Below, in pieces: positions 31,572 through 40,456 of a stretch of 48,166 bases of DNA (positions within the stretch are counted from its first letter, which is position 1; the number at the start of each line of letters is the position of its first letter). This DNA comes from a virus. The notes below the pieces were generated by a model that did not search any database, was not told the DNA's origin, and was given only the letters and a program-made list of their open reading frames with translations. The stretch is from the IMG/VR virus record IMGVR_UViG_3300028706_000011, positions 1 through 48,166 of that record. One strand, written 5' to 3'. A program made the translations under genes and the position numbers.

Positions 31572-31775
31572 TTGAACATCGAAGAAGAAGCTAAGAGACA
31601 CGTTGAAGCTAAACAAAGAGAGTTCTATGATAAGTTAGTTACTCTGCTCACACCTGCACAGAGGCACATTAAAAATAATCTGAAAGAGTCAAGCATAAAG
31701 AATAGATCTCTTGAACGATTAGATGATGCAGCTATTATTGCTAGGTTTGCTGCAGAAGTAACAGGACTAAAATAA
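31572..31775 (+). CDS. Small helical protein, 67 aa
   Basis: A charged, nearly all-helical protein (EEEAKRHVEAKQREFYDKL..., LDDAAIIARFAAEVTGL). The best start is a TTG at 31572 with only a weak site, so the start is unsure. Last gene of the rightward block; its stop is three bases before the terminator stem. Confidence 0.5.
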   Translation: MNIEEEAKRHVEAKQREFYDKLVTLLTPAQRHIKNNLKESSIKNRSLERLDDAAIIARFAAEVTGLK

Positions 31776-31778
31776 AAA

Positions 31779-31799
31779 AGGGGGCTGTCATGGCCCCCT
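31779..31799. terminator. Bidirectional intrinsic terminator between converging blocks
   Basis: An exact 7-base GC-rich stem (AGGGGGC at 31779-31785, GCCCCCT at 31793-31799) with a 7-base loop. It is followed by a T-rich run on the plus strand (CTTCTTTTGTT) and, read the other way, by TTTTTTATTTTAG. It closes both the rightward early block and the leftward virion block. Confidence 0.9.
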
Positions 31800-31808
31800 C
31801 TTCTTTTG

Positions 31809-34800
31809 TTAATTACCTTTAGCTATATAATTAAGATGTTCAATGTAAGAGTTGTACATCTGTAACTCTCTAAAGTTAAAGTCCTCTAGCCTAGCTTCCA
31901 CACCCTTAGATTGCATAAACTTCATAGCCTTTACTCTCTGTTGTTTATTACCCTTTGTAGATGCTTTGTAACGCATACGTTCTATAAAGTTTGTACCTGA
32001 TGTACTATCTAAATGATCACGTATAGTACCTCTTGCTTCATTGAGCGCAGCTTTAAGTCTATCCCTACGGTAGCTTAAGTCACCCTCTATAAATCGTTTA
32101 TCTTGTATAAGCTTACTCATCTTTGTTTCTAACAGAGGTGCAATAGAACTATTAAAAATTCTATCATACTGAGTCATCTTAGATCTACTGTCTGCTGTCC
32201 ATGTCTTCATCTCAGCCATTGAATAAGCTTTCTCAGCAGCGGTACGTCCTCTCTTCACAGTCAAACCAAAGATGCGGGATAATGGGTTAGGGTCATAGAT
32301 CTCACCCTCACGAGTTGCTACTCTAAGTTGCTCGCCTGTAAGTGTGTCTGTCTCCCCTATAAAAGCTTCAATGATATTATCAAAGTATTTAGTGGCTTGC
32401 TGTGTAAACACTGCACCACCACGAGCCTGTCTAGGATCTTTTGCTATGTCAGTCTCAGTCATAAACCCTACAGCACGATTGACTGCATCAAGTGGTCTGA
32501 AGAAACCTGCTCCTATGTTACCAGCACTCTTATATAAAGAGTCTAGTCCAGCCTCACGAGAACCTTCTTCACCTGTTATAAAGTCAAACACATTATAAAG
32601 GTCATTAGCAAACTGTGTATCTCTAGCAACCTGACCAATGGCAAGCTGGTTAAGTAGATCTTCTCTTACTTCCTTAGTAATAGGCTCACCTTTACGATTA
32701 AGATTGGCTGCTCTGCCTGCAGCTAAGAAGAATGAAAAGGGAAATACGTTACGTACATCTACAATAGTACCACCACCTGCATCTATTTCGTTGTAAGCTA
32801 ATCCTTTTTCCTCTTGCTTCTCAGAGTAGTGCATAGCTAAACCTAATGATGCAGACCCTACAACAGAACGTGATACAGCTTCCATAGATGTTATATCTCT
32901 TTTACTCTTACGTATAATTCTAGATGCTGCAGGTAAGAAACTTAAAGGACTCCACTGATACGCCGTAGCCACAACATTATTCATAAACCTACCAAAGGGT
33001 AAGATAGTTCCTAGGCCTGGTGTATTGGATGCTTGCTCTACCAGCTTAGCTACGCCACCTAACATCTGATCGTCTGTAGTATAGTCTTTAGAAAATACAG
33101 ATCTCATAGTAGTGTCTAGTGCTGCACCAATAACATCATCATCTAATACTTCCAAGTCACCTTTCTGCAATACGTCTGCAAGTGTACGATCAGACTTTAA
33201 CCTTAGGTACTTATCTAGATCTGTCATAAACATTTGTGACTTAGTAAAGCTATCCTGTATGCGAACACCAGTTATATTCATAGCAGCATCAGTAAAGTTT
33301 TCTATACCAAACTTACCATAAACAATCTTATTACTTTCATCTATACCATAACGCTTTGAGCTACGCTCTACTGCTGCGCCTACAGTTTCAAATAACAAAC
33401 CTTTAACATCTTTGTGTTTATTTAAAAAGTCCATATATACATCATGTGTAGTGAATGGGTCTAAAAGGTTACGCATTTTCTGCATCTGTATCTGTTTATA
33501 AATATCAGACTGTCTACCTAACTCACGGCCTATCTTAGTCCTATTACCGCCAGCACCTAGAGAAGCTATACCTAAAGCACCACTAGTCAGCAAATCAGAT
33601 ACAGTTTGACCAGCATAGTACTGACCAAAGCCCATGACATTAGCTGATGTTGTTGCAGGTGAGGATACAAGTAAACGCTTCCATACGTTCTGACCATAAG
33701 TAAATGGCTTAGCATTACGTGCTAAAGCATTCTCGCTTTCTAGAGCATCTCTTATTTCTTTATTGTTTAATGCATTTGTAAGTGTTTCATTACCAGCTAC
33801 AACCCCACCATCTACAACCCGCCTAACTCTAGACATAACAGATAGAGTTTTACCTGCTCTGCTTATCTCTCTAGCCATGACATCGCCTATGTCTACAGCT
33901 AGACCATCTAAGTCTCCTAAGTGTATGCCTGACTTAACGTACATCTGTGCAGAATATTTCTGTAGATCTGCTTCATCCATGTACCTAACTATATTAGTCA
34001 TTACATCTGATACAGTAGCACTACGTTTTAGTTTAATACCATTGTCTTTAAAGATCTGAGTTAGTCCTGACTTACCATCTGAACCAAACATAATAGACTC
34101 AAGCATAGCCTCAGGCATTGCATCATTACCTAGTTTACTTGTGCCTCTTTCTACTTTAGCTGCCCAAGAATCTAAGTTATCTTTTATTACTTTCTCTGCT
34201 GACTTCTGTGCAGTTGCACTAAGCAAAGGAGAACCTATGTTGTTCTTTTTAAGTTCTTTAATTCTGTTCTCTATAGCTTCTATTTGTTTAGCGTCAGCAT
34301 TAGAAGCTTTTAACTTCTTAAGCTTTTCTTCTAGATTATTTATAGCTTTAGTGGGTAGTTCTTTAGCACGAGATCTTGCATTAAGATCAGCCATAGATGA
34401 ACCTAAACCTGAAGCACCTTCAAATTTACCAAACATATAGTGTAATCCACCACCCACGCCACCTAGTAAAGTAGAGAACAGTGTTTGTGTTTTACTGTAC
34501 TCATCCTGTGCTCCTACGTCTAAGTAAATATCTTGTATAGCATCTGTTTGTATGGCTGCAGCAAAGGCATCAAAGGCTGTAGTATAAGCTACTGCTTTTT
34601 TACCAGCAGCTTTCATACGCTCTTTAGTAAAAGCTTCTATACCCTCAGAGGAACCTTTTATAATAGCTTCTCTATATGCTTGTTGTGCTGCAGCTTGAGA
34701 GGCTTTAGCAACAGCACTGCCTTTCACACTATTAGCTATCATCTTTTTAGCCATAGCGTCACTGGCTTCTTCAGCGGCTTTCTTAGCGGCCTCTTTAGTT

Positions 34801-35435
34801 GCACCTGATCTGGCTGACTTCATTGCAGCATTAGATGCAGCTTTTTTTATTGCCAACTTACTAGCCTGTGTTACGCCCAGCGCAGAAGCCTTACCTACAC
34901 CACCAGTAAGAACTCCTAAGTAGTTAGTAGGATCTGTAACTGCAGCAAATACATAATCTTTAACACCATCAACTGCACCAAAGAAGCCATCATTAACAAA
35001 AACATTACCTAGTTGATCGTATAGTTGATAAGCCTCACCTGCAGCAGCCTTATCCTCTGCAGAACCACGAGATACAAACATCACTTCCCCTGCTGTAGAG
35101 ATAGTGTTCGTATTAAACTTACGCATGTGATCTACAAAGTCTTCAACAACATCTTCAGGTTTAGCTGTCTTATAATCAACGCCCTTATTACGTGTCATGT
35201 AGTTACGTATCTTGTTTATGTTTTCATACTGATACAGATCTTTTTTCTTTAGGCGCTGATCTTCTGGCATGTCACTTTCAAAGACCTCAGAGTTACCATA
35301 CGTTGGACCCTTTACATCTTGAGCAGTAGAAGTCCGTTGCATAAACTCTTCGTATGTTTCCTCTTCCTCTGTGTTTTGTTGAGCAGGAGAAGCAGTACGT
35401 TTCATAAACTCTTCATAGGTTTCTAGCTGAGACAT
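31809..35435 (-). CDS. Large internal virion (ejection) protein, 1208 aa
   Basis: By size, place and sequence pattern this is an internal core/ejection protein of the T7 gp16 kind, carried in the head and sent into the cell with the DNA. The first 45 residues hold two copies of a YEEFMKRT-like motif (residues 6-13 and 28-35). Around residue 165 is TDPTNYLGVLTGGVGKA, followed by a very alanine/lysine-rich helical region to about 290, and hydrophobic stretches later (TSGALGIASLGAGG; SASLGLAMHYSEKQ). Last gene of the leftward block, just before the terminator. Confidence 0.72.
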   Translation of the reverse strand: MSQLETYEEFMKRTASPAQQNTEEEETYEEFMQRTSTAQDVKGPTYGNSEVFESDMPEDQRLKKKDLYQYENINKIRNYMTRNKGVDYKTAKPEDVVEDFVDHMRKFNTNTISTAGEVMFVSRGSAEDKAAAGEAYQLYDQLGNVFVNDGFFGAVDGVKDYVFAAVTDPTNYLGVLTGGVGKASALGVTQASKLAIKKAASNAAMKSARSGATKEAAKKAAEEASDAMAKKMIANSVKGSAVAKASQAAAQQAYREAIIKGSSEGIEAFTKERMKAAGKKAVAYTTAFDAFAAAIQTDAIQDIYLDVGAQDEYSKTQTLFSTLLGGVGGGLHYMFGKFEGASGLGSSMADLNARSRAKELPTKAINNLEEKLKKLKASNADAKQIEAIENRIKELKKNNIGSPLLSATAQKSAEKVIKDNLDSWAAKVERGTSKLGNDAMPEAMLESIMFGSDGKSGLTQIFKDNGIKLKRSATVSDVMTNIVRYMDEADLQKYSAQMYVKSGIHLGDLDGLAVDIGDVMAREISRAGKTLSVMSRVRRVVDGGVVAGNETLTNALNNKEIRDALESENALARNAKPFTYGQNVWKRLLVSSPATTSANVMGFGQYYAGQTVSDLLTSGALGIASLGAGGNRTKIGRELGRQSDIYKQIQMQKMRNLLDPFTTHDVYMDFLNKHKDVKGLLFETVGAAVERSSKRYGIDESNKIVYGKFGIENFTDAAMNITGVRIQDSFTKSQMFMTDLDKYLRLKSDRTLADVLQKGDLEVLDDDVIGAALDTTMRSVFSKDYTTDDQMLGGVAKLVEQASNTPGLGTILPFGRFMNNVVATAYQWSPLSFLPAASRIIRKSKRDITSMEAVSRSVVGSASLGLAMHYSEKQEEKGLAYNEIDAGGGTIVDVRNVFPFSFFLAAGRAANLNRKGEPITKEVREDLLNQLAIGQVARDTQFANDLYNVFDFITGEEGSREAGLDSLYKSAGNIGAGFFRPLDAVNRAVGFMTETDIAKDPRQARGGAVFTQQATKYFDNIIEAFIGETDTLTGEQLRVATREGEIYDPNPLSRIFGLTVKRGRTAAEKAYSMAEMKTWTADSRSKMTQYDRIFNSSIAPLLETKMSKLIQDKRFIEGDLSYRRDRLKAALNEARGTIRDHLDSTSGTNFIERMRYKASTKGNKQQRVKAMKFMQSKGVEARLEDFNFRELQMYNSYIEHLNYIAKGN

Positions 35436-35984
35436 TTAAGCACCCACCTCTTGTATTACTTTAGCCAGATCTGACTTTGGTATATTTTTAAAACCTTCCC
35501 AGACACCACGCAGGTTTGCTATCTTACTATCTAAATCATTACCTCTGTTAATAGCATCATTAGCTAAGAAAAGAAACATAGCGTCCTGTGTCTCTTCATT
35601 AAATACAGTATCACCCGGTAAATTCATTTGCTTCATAAGGCTTCTTAGTGTAGTGCCTACTATCTGATACTTACCCATAGGTGTAGATGTCAAACCCTGT
35701 GCACGAGCTTTAGTGTCCTTGCCTAGCCTAGGCTTAACCCACTTACCATACTCACCACTTGGCTTAGAGAAAGCCACCAGTTCATCTAATGTCATCTCAG
35801 TAACACGCACATCACTAAAGGGTGTATCACCTACTTCAGCATTAGCATACAAAGTATTATACGTACCAGCTTCTACTTTTTCTAGAGATTGCTGTGTTAC
35901 TGAATCCTCACGTAAGCTTGCAGATGTAACCTCTGCCTCTTGTTCATCTGAGTGAGGGCTACTATATGCATCATATCTACCCAT
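35436..35984 (-). CDS. Virion lysozyme/transglycosylase-like protein, about 182 aa
   Basis: The C-terminal part (STPMGKYQIVGTTLRSLMKQ then FNEETQDAMFLFLAND) looks like the muramidase-like domain seen in phage internal virion proteins, where a Gly-Lys-Tyr-Gln helix supports the active site; a likely catalytic Glu is in SGEYGKW. It would open the peptidoglycan during DNA entry. The ATG at 35984 follows the upstream stop by one base and has an AAGGA site; a frame from 36086 adds 34 residues that read unlike a start. It lies next to the 1208-residue protein. Confidence 0.6.
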   Translation of the reverse strand: MGRYDAYSSPHSDEQEAEVTSASLREDSVTQQSLEKVEAGTYNTLYANAEVGDTPFSDVRVTEMTLDELVAFSKPSGEYGKWVKPRLGKDTKARAQGLTSTPMGKYQIVGTTLRSLMKQMNLPGDTVFNEETQDAMFLFLANDAINRGNDLDSKIANLRGVWEGFKNIPKSDLAKVIQEVGA

Positions 35985-35985
35985 G

Positions 35986-37665
35986 TTATTTTCTTTCCTT
36001 AGTTTTAACTCGTCTATCACCGTCATCATCGGTGAAAATAGCACCAATGGGTAAAGCATCAAAGGCAGCATCCATTTCACTTTCATTGTTATACTCCGTT
36101 AAGTCTGCTGAAGTATAACCTAGTTCTCCTTCTTTTGCAACTACATAATGATCTTTACCTGATATATTTACACGAGTTCCAGGTACTGCAATGTCTAGGT
36201 TTTCATTAGCCTCTTCTAATGTATCAAATGTTTTTACACCAGTACGTGATAAAAGCTTACCTGTTATTGGGTCATGGGTATCACCATACTGTTCATCCCA
36301 AGCCTCAGGAGTTGGGAACCTCAATGGTGCATCAGGATTACCCATAAGTCCTTCTCTTACATTAGGCATAAATAATCTACCTGCAGCCTCTGATATTACA
36401 TCTTGTGCACCACCAGGAAACTCATCAGTTCTACCTGCTGTTAAATCTTTAAATGTAATAGTCTTAGGTCTAGGTTCTACCTGTTCTGGTAATCCACTAT
36501 CACTACTTAGCTTACTTTCAGGTACACCTAAAGCACTAAGTGTGTCATCTACAGCAGACCTTATATCGCCAGATGGTATACCACTATATGAAGGGGCTTT
36601 AATAGAGCCGTCTGATATAGCCCCCTGATAAGCATCCTCTAATAGATGACTTGGTATAGGCTGACCATTACGTGTACCTGCAATAGGATCATTATTCTCA
36701 CCTAATTCAAATGTATAAGCACCACCTTTTACTTCGCCATAGCCATCCAAAGCTATTGCTTTTTTAGTTTCATTTGCAAATTCTTGATCTGTGCCTGTAG
36801 TACTAGCTCTAATACCAGTAAGGGCTTTTTTCCCAATCATACTTTCCAAGTCATATGCTGGATCATTTAAGAACTTATCTTTATAATCAGTTGCATATGA
36901 ATTAACTACTTGAGCAAGTCTTTTTTGTAGCATCTCTTTTTGTGCTTCTTTGTTTTCCCATAAATCTTTATATGCAGCAGAGTCTGTTACAAATTTAGTT
37001 ACTGCAGCTACAGATCTGTTAAACTTATCTTGAACATCTGTGGAACGGTAAGCAATACTAGGTGTAATCCTAAAGCTAGTGTTAGGCACAAGGCTAGTGT
37101 AAACATCTTGCTTAGCTAACTCATTAAGGTCTAACATAGAGTAGCCATCATATGCAGCTTCTGCATCTGCTTTGGCACGTACCTCACTCTTCAAGTCTAT
37201 ACCAAAGGCTTTACTAAACAATCCTCTCTCTGGTCTTGCAGTACTACCTATACTTGGTTTAGTTAATCCGTATGAACGCTCAATAAATTCATCTAGTGTG
37301 TAATCATCTGCTGTAAATGACTCAGGCATATCAACCAAGACATCTATTTCAGACTCAGTAAACCTATTTACTCGTGACTTCTCAGCTTCTTTAGTTAGCT
37401 TTTCAGCAAAAGTAAACAATGTCTCTGGTCCATTAGCTACAGCAGCTTTAATCATTCTATCTGTAGCACCTAAGCTACGCAAGTTAGCAACCTGAGACAT
37501 GGCTTTATTTACAAAGGTACGGCGCTTAGCATAGTTAAGCTTACTACGCTCAAACTGCTCACGCATCTCTTCTTCGTACTCATCTGCCTTAGCTACTCTC
37601 GCATTGATCTGCTTAGCTTGATCTTCCATAAAAGCGCCAGCAAAAGCTTTCCAATTAAATGCCAT
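35986..37665 (-). CDS. Internal virion protein, 559 aa, unknown fold
   Basis: Starts MAFNWKAFAGAFMEDQAKQI with a highly charged helix (residues 20-110) followed by mixed regions with many D, E, T and G. I recall similar proteins in the internal core gene cluster of marine podoviruses. No enzyme motif seen. Lies between the 208-residue gene and the lysozyme-like gene. Confidence 0.65.
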   Translation of the reverse strand: MAFNWKAFAGAFMEDQAKQINARVAKADEYEEEMREQFERSKLNYAKRRTFVNKAMSQVANLRSLGATDRMIKAAVANGPETLFTFAEKLTKEAEKSRVNRFTESEIDVLVDMPESFTADDYTLDEFIERSYGLTKPSIGSTARPERGLFSKAFGIDLKSEVRAKADAEAAYDGYSMLDLNELAKQDVYTSLVPNTSFRITPSIAYRSTDVQDKFNRSVAAVTKFVTDSAAYKDLWENKEAQKEMLQKRLAQVVNSYATDYKDKFLNDPAYDLESMIGKKALTGIRASTTGTDQEFANETKKAIALDGYGEVKGGAYTFELGENNDPIAGTRNGQPIPSHLLEDAYQGAISDGSIKAPSYSGIPSGDIRSAVDDTLSALGVPESKLSSDSGLPEQVEPRPKTITFKDLTAGRTDEFPGGAQDVISEAAGRLFMPNVREGLMGNPDAPLRFPTPEAWDEQYGDTHDPITGKLLSRTGVKTFDTLEEANENLDIAVPGTRVNISGKDHYVVAKEGELGYTSADLTEYNNESEMDAAFDALPIGAIFTDDDGDRRVKTKERK

Positions 37666-37671
37666 AATATA

Positions 37672-38298
37672 TTATCCTCTTGCCATTAAACCACCGCCCT
37701 GTTGTGGCATTGGTTGTTGTTGCATTCCTTCTGTTGGCATCTCTTCTTGAGTAGCTTCCATAGGTTCTTCGATTGCTTCCTCAGGTGCGCTTTCTGCTGC
37801 TTCCTCAGGAGACATTTCACTAGCTGTGTACTCAGCCATGCCTTTTAGCAGTTCTGTACCTTCATCTACTTCACCACTCTCCTCTGCTCTATTGATAGCA
37901 GCTTGAAGTAACATAGTCACACGAGATCTTTCTTTTTCTTCCATAGCTTTCTTAGGATCTTTCTTAGAAAACTTATATGGTATTTCATAACTATCAGCTA
38001 CAGCAGCAAAGAACTCCATCAAAGCAGGGGCTACCAAAAGACCTACATCTAAACTGTGAATACCTCGCATAACTCCCATAGTGTAAAGAGACTCAACCAA
38101 AGGCTTAATAGCTACACCAGATTCTATAGCTACAAGCATATCATCCATGACATCTTCATCTGAAAACTTAGTCATGTAGAATGACAGTGCATCCTCTACA
38201 GTATCTATTTGAGGTGGGCGCTCCCAAGGTACATTGCGAGGCTTATCCATTGTTAAAGACTGACCGGGTACAACCCCATTGAATTGTGATCTTGGCAT
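37672..38298 (-). CDS. Virion-associated acidic protein, about 208 aa
   Basis: The ATG at 38298 (MPRSQFNGVVPGQSLTMD) has an AGGA site 8 bases upstream; a longer frame overlaps the membrane-protein gene. The body has a helical core (VEDALSFYMTKFSDEDVMDDML, LLVAPALMEFFAAV) and a C-terminal tail rich in E, P, M and Q (PMPQQGGGLMARG). Such tails are common in phage virion proteins. I recall related proteins in pelagiphages and cyanophages next to the internal proteins; role unknown. Confidence 0.65.
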   Translation of the reverse strand: MPRSQFNGVVPGQSLTMDKPRNVPWERPPQIDTVEDALSFYMTKFSDEDVMDDMLVAIESGVAIKPLVESLYTMGVMRGIHSLDVGLLVAPALMEFFAAVADSYEIPYKFSKKDPKKAMEEKERSRVTMLLQAAINRAEESGEVDEGTELLKGMAEYTASEMSPEEAAESAPEEAIEEPMEATQEEMPTEGMQQQPMPQQGGGLMARG

Positions 38299-38308
38299 TC
38301 TATCTATC

Positions 38309-38752
38309 CTACTTAGTGAAACCTGCACCAAAGTACAGACCTATGATTGCTGATACTATATGTGTATCTAGTGGTGTAATTACAAAGCCCTGTGCTGTGC
38401 GCCACTGTACTGTTTCTGCTGGGCCAAACAACCAGTTCCAGAATCCACCAGTAGCCTCAGTGTAACCTACAATTACTCCAACATCAGGATACCACACTGC
38501 TACTAGCTTTGGCAAGACAATAATGCTAAACACTGCAGATAAAGCTATAAGTCTACGTGTCCAAGCAAAGTGACTGTCAGTCTTTCCAGCATCTCTGGCT
38601 GCATTAACTTGGTCAGCCTTGAAGCTTGCTGTCTGTAGCATCATCTTCTGTTGCTCTAGTTTGTTCTTTTGGTTCTGTCCTATAATAGACATGACACCAC
38701 CAAGGATAGTGGAGAAGAGCATGGTTATAAGTTCTAAAGGTAAGCCAAACAT
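38309..38752 (-). CDS. Membrane protein, possible holin, 147 aa
   Basis: Three hydrophobic segments: residues about 5-25 (LELITMLFSTILGGVMSII), 68-92 (RLIALSAVFSIIVLPKLVAVW) and 128-145 (HIVSAIIGLYFGAGF), with a charged coiled-coil part after the first. The RR-hydrophobic-P pattern of the second segment is like three-helix GTA-type holins. It could be the holin for lysis, or an inner membrane channel part. A lysis role is not shown. Confidence 0.55.
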   Translation of the reverse strand: MFGLPLELITMLFSTILGGVMSIIGQNQKNKLEQQKMMLQTASFKADQVNAARDAGKTDSHFAWTRRLIALSAVFSIIVLPKLVAVWYPDVGVIVGYTEATGGFWNWLFGPAETVQWRTAQGFVITPLDTHIVSAIIGLYFGAGFTK

Positions 38753-40437
38753 TATACGTTAGATCTTGCTTTAGGGCGTGAAACTGCTGGACCTAAATTA
38801 ATTTCAAAACGTCTTCCATATTTTTTATCCTCATCTTCATAACTTCTAGAACCAAGTACAAATGCTAAATCTCGCACAGTCTTATAGTCCAACTTACCCT
38901 TTGCTACTCTAGCAAGTATTTTCTTTATAACACCAGCGTCTGTAAACTTGCCATCTTTTACAGCTTGTTCGTATTCTTCTGTTTTGTATTTTGTACCATC
39001 AACAAAAATCTCGTTATAATTAAACTGGTCACTAACGATAATGTCACCGTTATTGTCTATATTAGCGTTAAACTGACCAAGCGTTAATTTAATCTCATTA
39101 ATTGGATCACTACCCTCTGATAAAGATTTTATTATTTCTTTTGCAGAAGCACCACCCTTTGCTTGATTTACGCTAAAACCACCTTTTCCATATATACTCT
39201 TGTCTATAGTAATACTGCCATTATCAAGTATATCTGTACCATCTTCATTTTTAAAGTCAAGGACTAATCTTTTCATAAGCTCTATTGCGTCAGGTGAAAA
39301 AATTTCAGCCCCTACTGTTCTTTGTTCGCCTAATCCAAGCTGACTTAAACCTGGTATATTTTTTAATGGATTACCTTGAGCTAAGTAGCCCCCACCAAAT
39401 AGCATGTCATTTATAAAGTTTTTTCCAACAGGAGAAAATACTGCTCCTAAAATACTTGATACGTCTTTAAGGGGTTTTTTAATAGCTTTAGGAAGAGGGA
39501 TACTATTAATAATAGAAGCTGTATTTACATCTCCTGCTTCTATTGCAGATACTCTAGAGGCAGTTGGTCTAGACATTAATCCATCTGATTCAACATCACC
39601 CTTAGCTAAACTAAGTAGTCTTTCATTAATCAGAGCATCAGAAAATCTATTCTCACCAGCTATCTGACCCTCTCTGGCTACAGATGGACGGGTATCAAAT
39701 ACTAGTGATTCTACTATAGGAGAATATGGGGCTACACTACGAAGAGCCTGTTTGGTATTTTGACCTGCTATACCATCTACCTTTAGCCCTTCTCTTTCTT
39801 GAAAAGACCTAATTGCTTTTTTTGTATTGTTACCCATTATGCCATCTTCTACAAGAGGCTTACCATTTACTGTTATACCTGCAGCGTTTAGTGCTACCTG
39901 CAAATCTTTAGTTGAGTCTAACTCTGTGTAACTTCTTTGTTCTTTTTCTATAGCTTGTATTTCAGCTACACTCTTAGGTCTAGCTTTAGGTCTTACAGAA
40001 CCTCTAAGATCCATCATACTGTCAACTTGTGCCATTAGATCATCAACATAAGTTTCAGGTTTAATTACATCATCAACTTCAACATTTAAAGAGTTATCTT
40101 TGTTGTTCTTATTAGCACCAATAAACTTGTAGGCAGGTGTGTTATACTTGTTATAGAGTTTATCTGCATTCATGTTAGCGTCAATGGCTACCGTAGGTCT
40201 TGCCATTGGTCTTACTGTAGCCATAGCATCATCTGAAAGTTTATTGATAAAGTTATCTACAGATTTAGTAGGCATATACGTATTTGTATCTTCATCCTCT
40301 TTAGTAGGTCTTGCTTTAGGACGCACAGAAGTCATTAAGCCCTGCTTGGGCTGTTCTACTTCTTTATCTTCTTCTACAGAACCACCTGTAATAGAGTTAA
40401 TAAAGTTCTTTATTATTGTATCTAATGTATTAGCCAT
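38752..40437 (-). CDS. Peptidoglycan-binding virion protein with RPKARP repeats, 561 aa
   Basis: Residues about 170-230 (LQVALNAAGITVNGKPLVED, then FQEREGLKVDGIAGQNTKQAL) match a PG_binding_1 domain that grips cell-wall peptidoglycan. The N-terminal half holds repeated VRPKARP motifs: SVRPKARPT (about residue 35), TVRPMARPT (about 75), SVRPKARPK (about 148) and a final SRPKARS near the C-terminus. The rest is mixed and not recognised. It is likely part of the ejection or tail machine that binds the wall during entry. Confidence 0.72.
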   Translation of the reverse strand: MANTLDTIIKNFINSITGGSVEEDKEVEQPKQGLMTSVRPKARPTKEDEDTNTYMPTKSVDNFINKLSDDAMATVRPMARPTVAIDANMNADKLYNKYNTPAYKFIGANKNNKDNSLNVEVDDVIKPETYVDDLMAQVDSMMDLRGSVRPKARPKSVAEIQAIEKEQRSYTELDSTKDLQVALNAAGITVNGKPLVEDGIMGNNTKKAIRSFQEREGLKVDGIAGQNTKQALRSVAPYSPIVESLVFDTRPSVAREGQIAGENRFSDALINERLLSLAKGDVESDGLMSRPTASRVSAIEAGDVNTASIINSIPLPKAIKKPLKDVSSILGAVFSPVGKNFINDMLFGGGYLAQGNPLKNIPGLSQLGLGEQRTVGAEIFSPDAIELMKRLVLDFKNEDGTDILDNGSITIDKSIYGKGGFSVNQAKGGASAKEIIKSLSEGSDPINEIKLTLGQFNANIDNNGDIIVSDQFNYNEIFVDGTKYKTEEYEQAVKDGKFTDAGVIKKILARVAKGKLDYKTVRDLAFVLGSRSYEDEDKKYGRRFEINLGPAVSRPKARSNV

Positions 40438-40456
40438 TACTGTATCACCTATTTAA

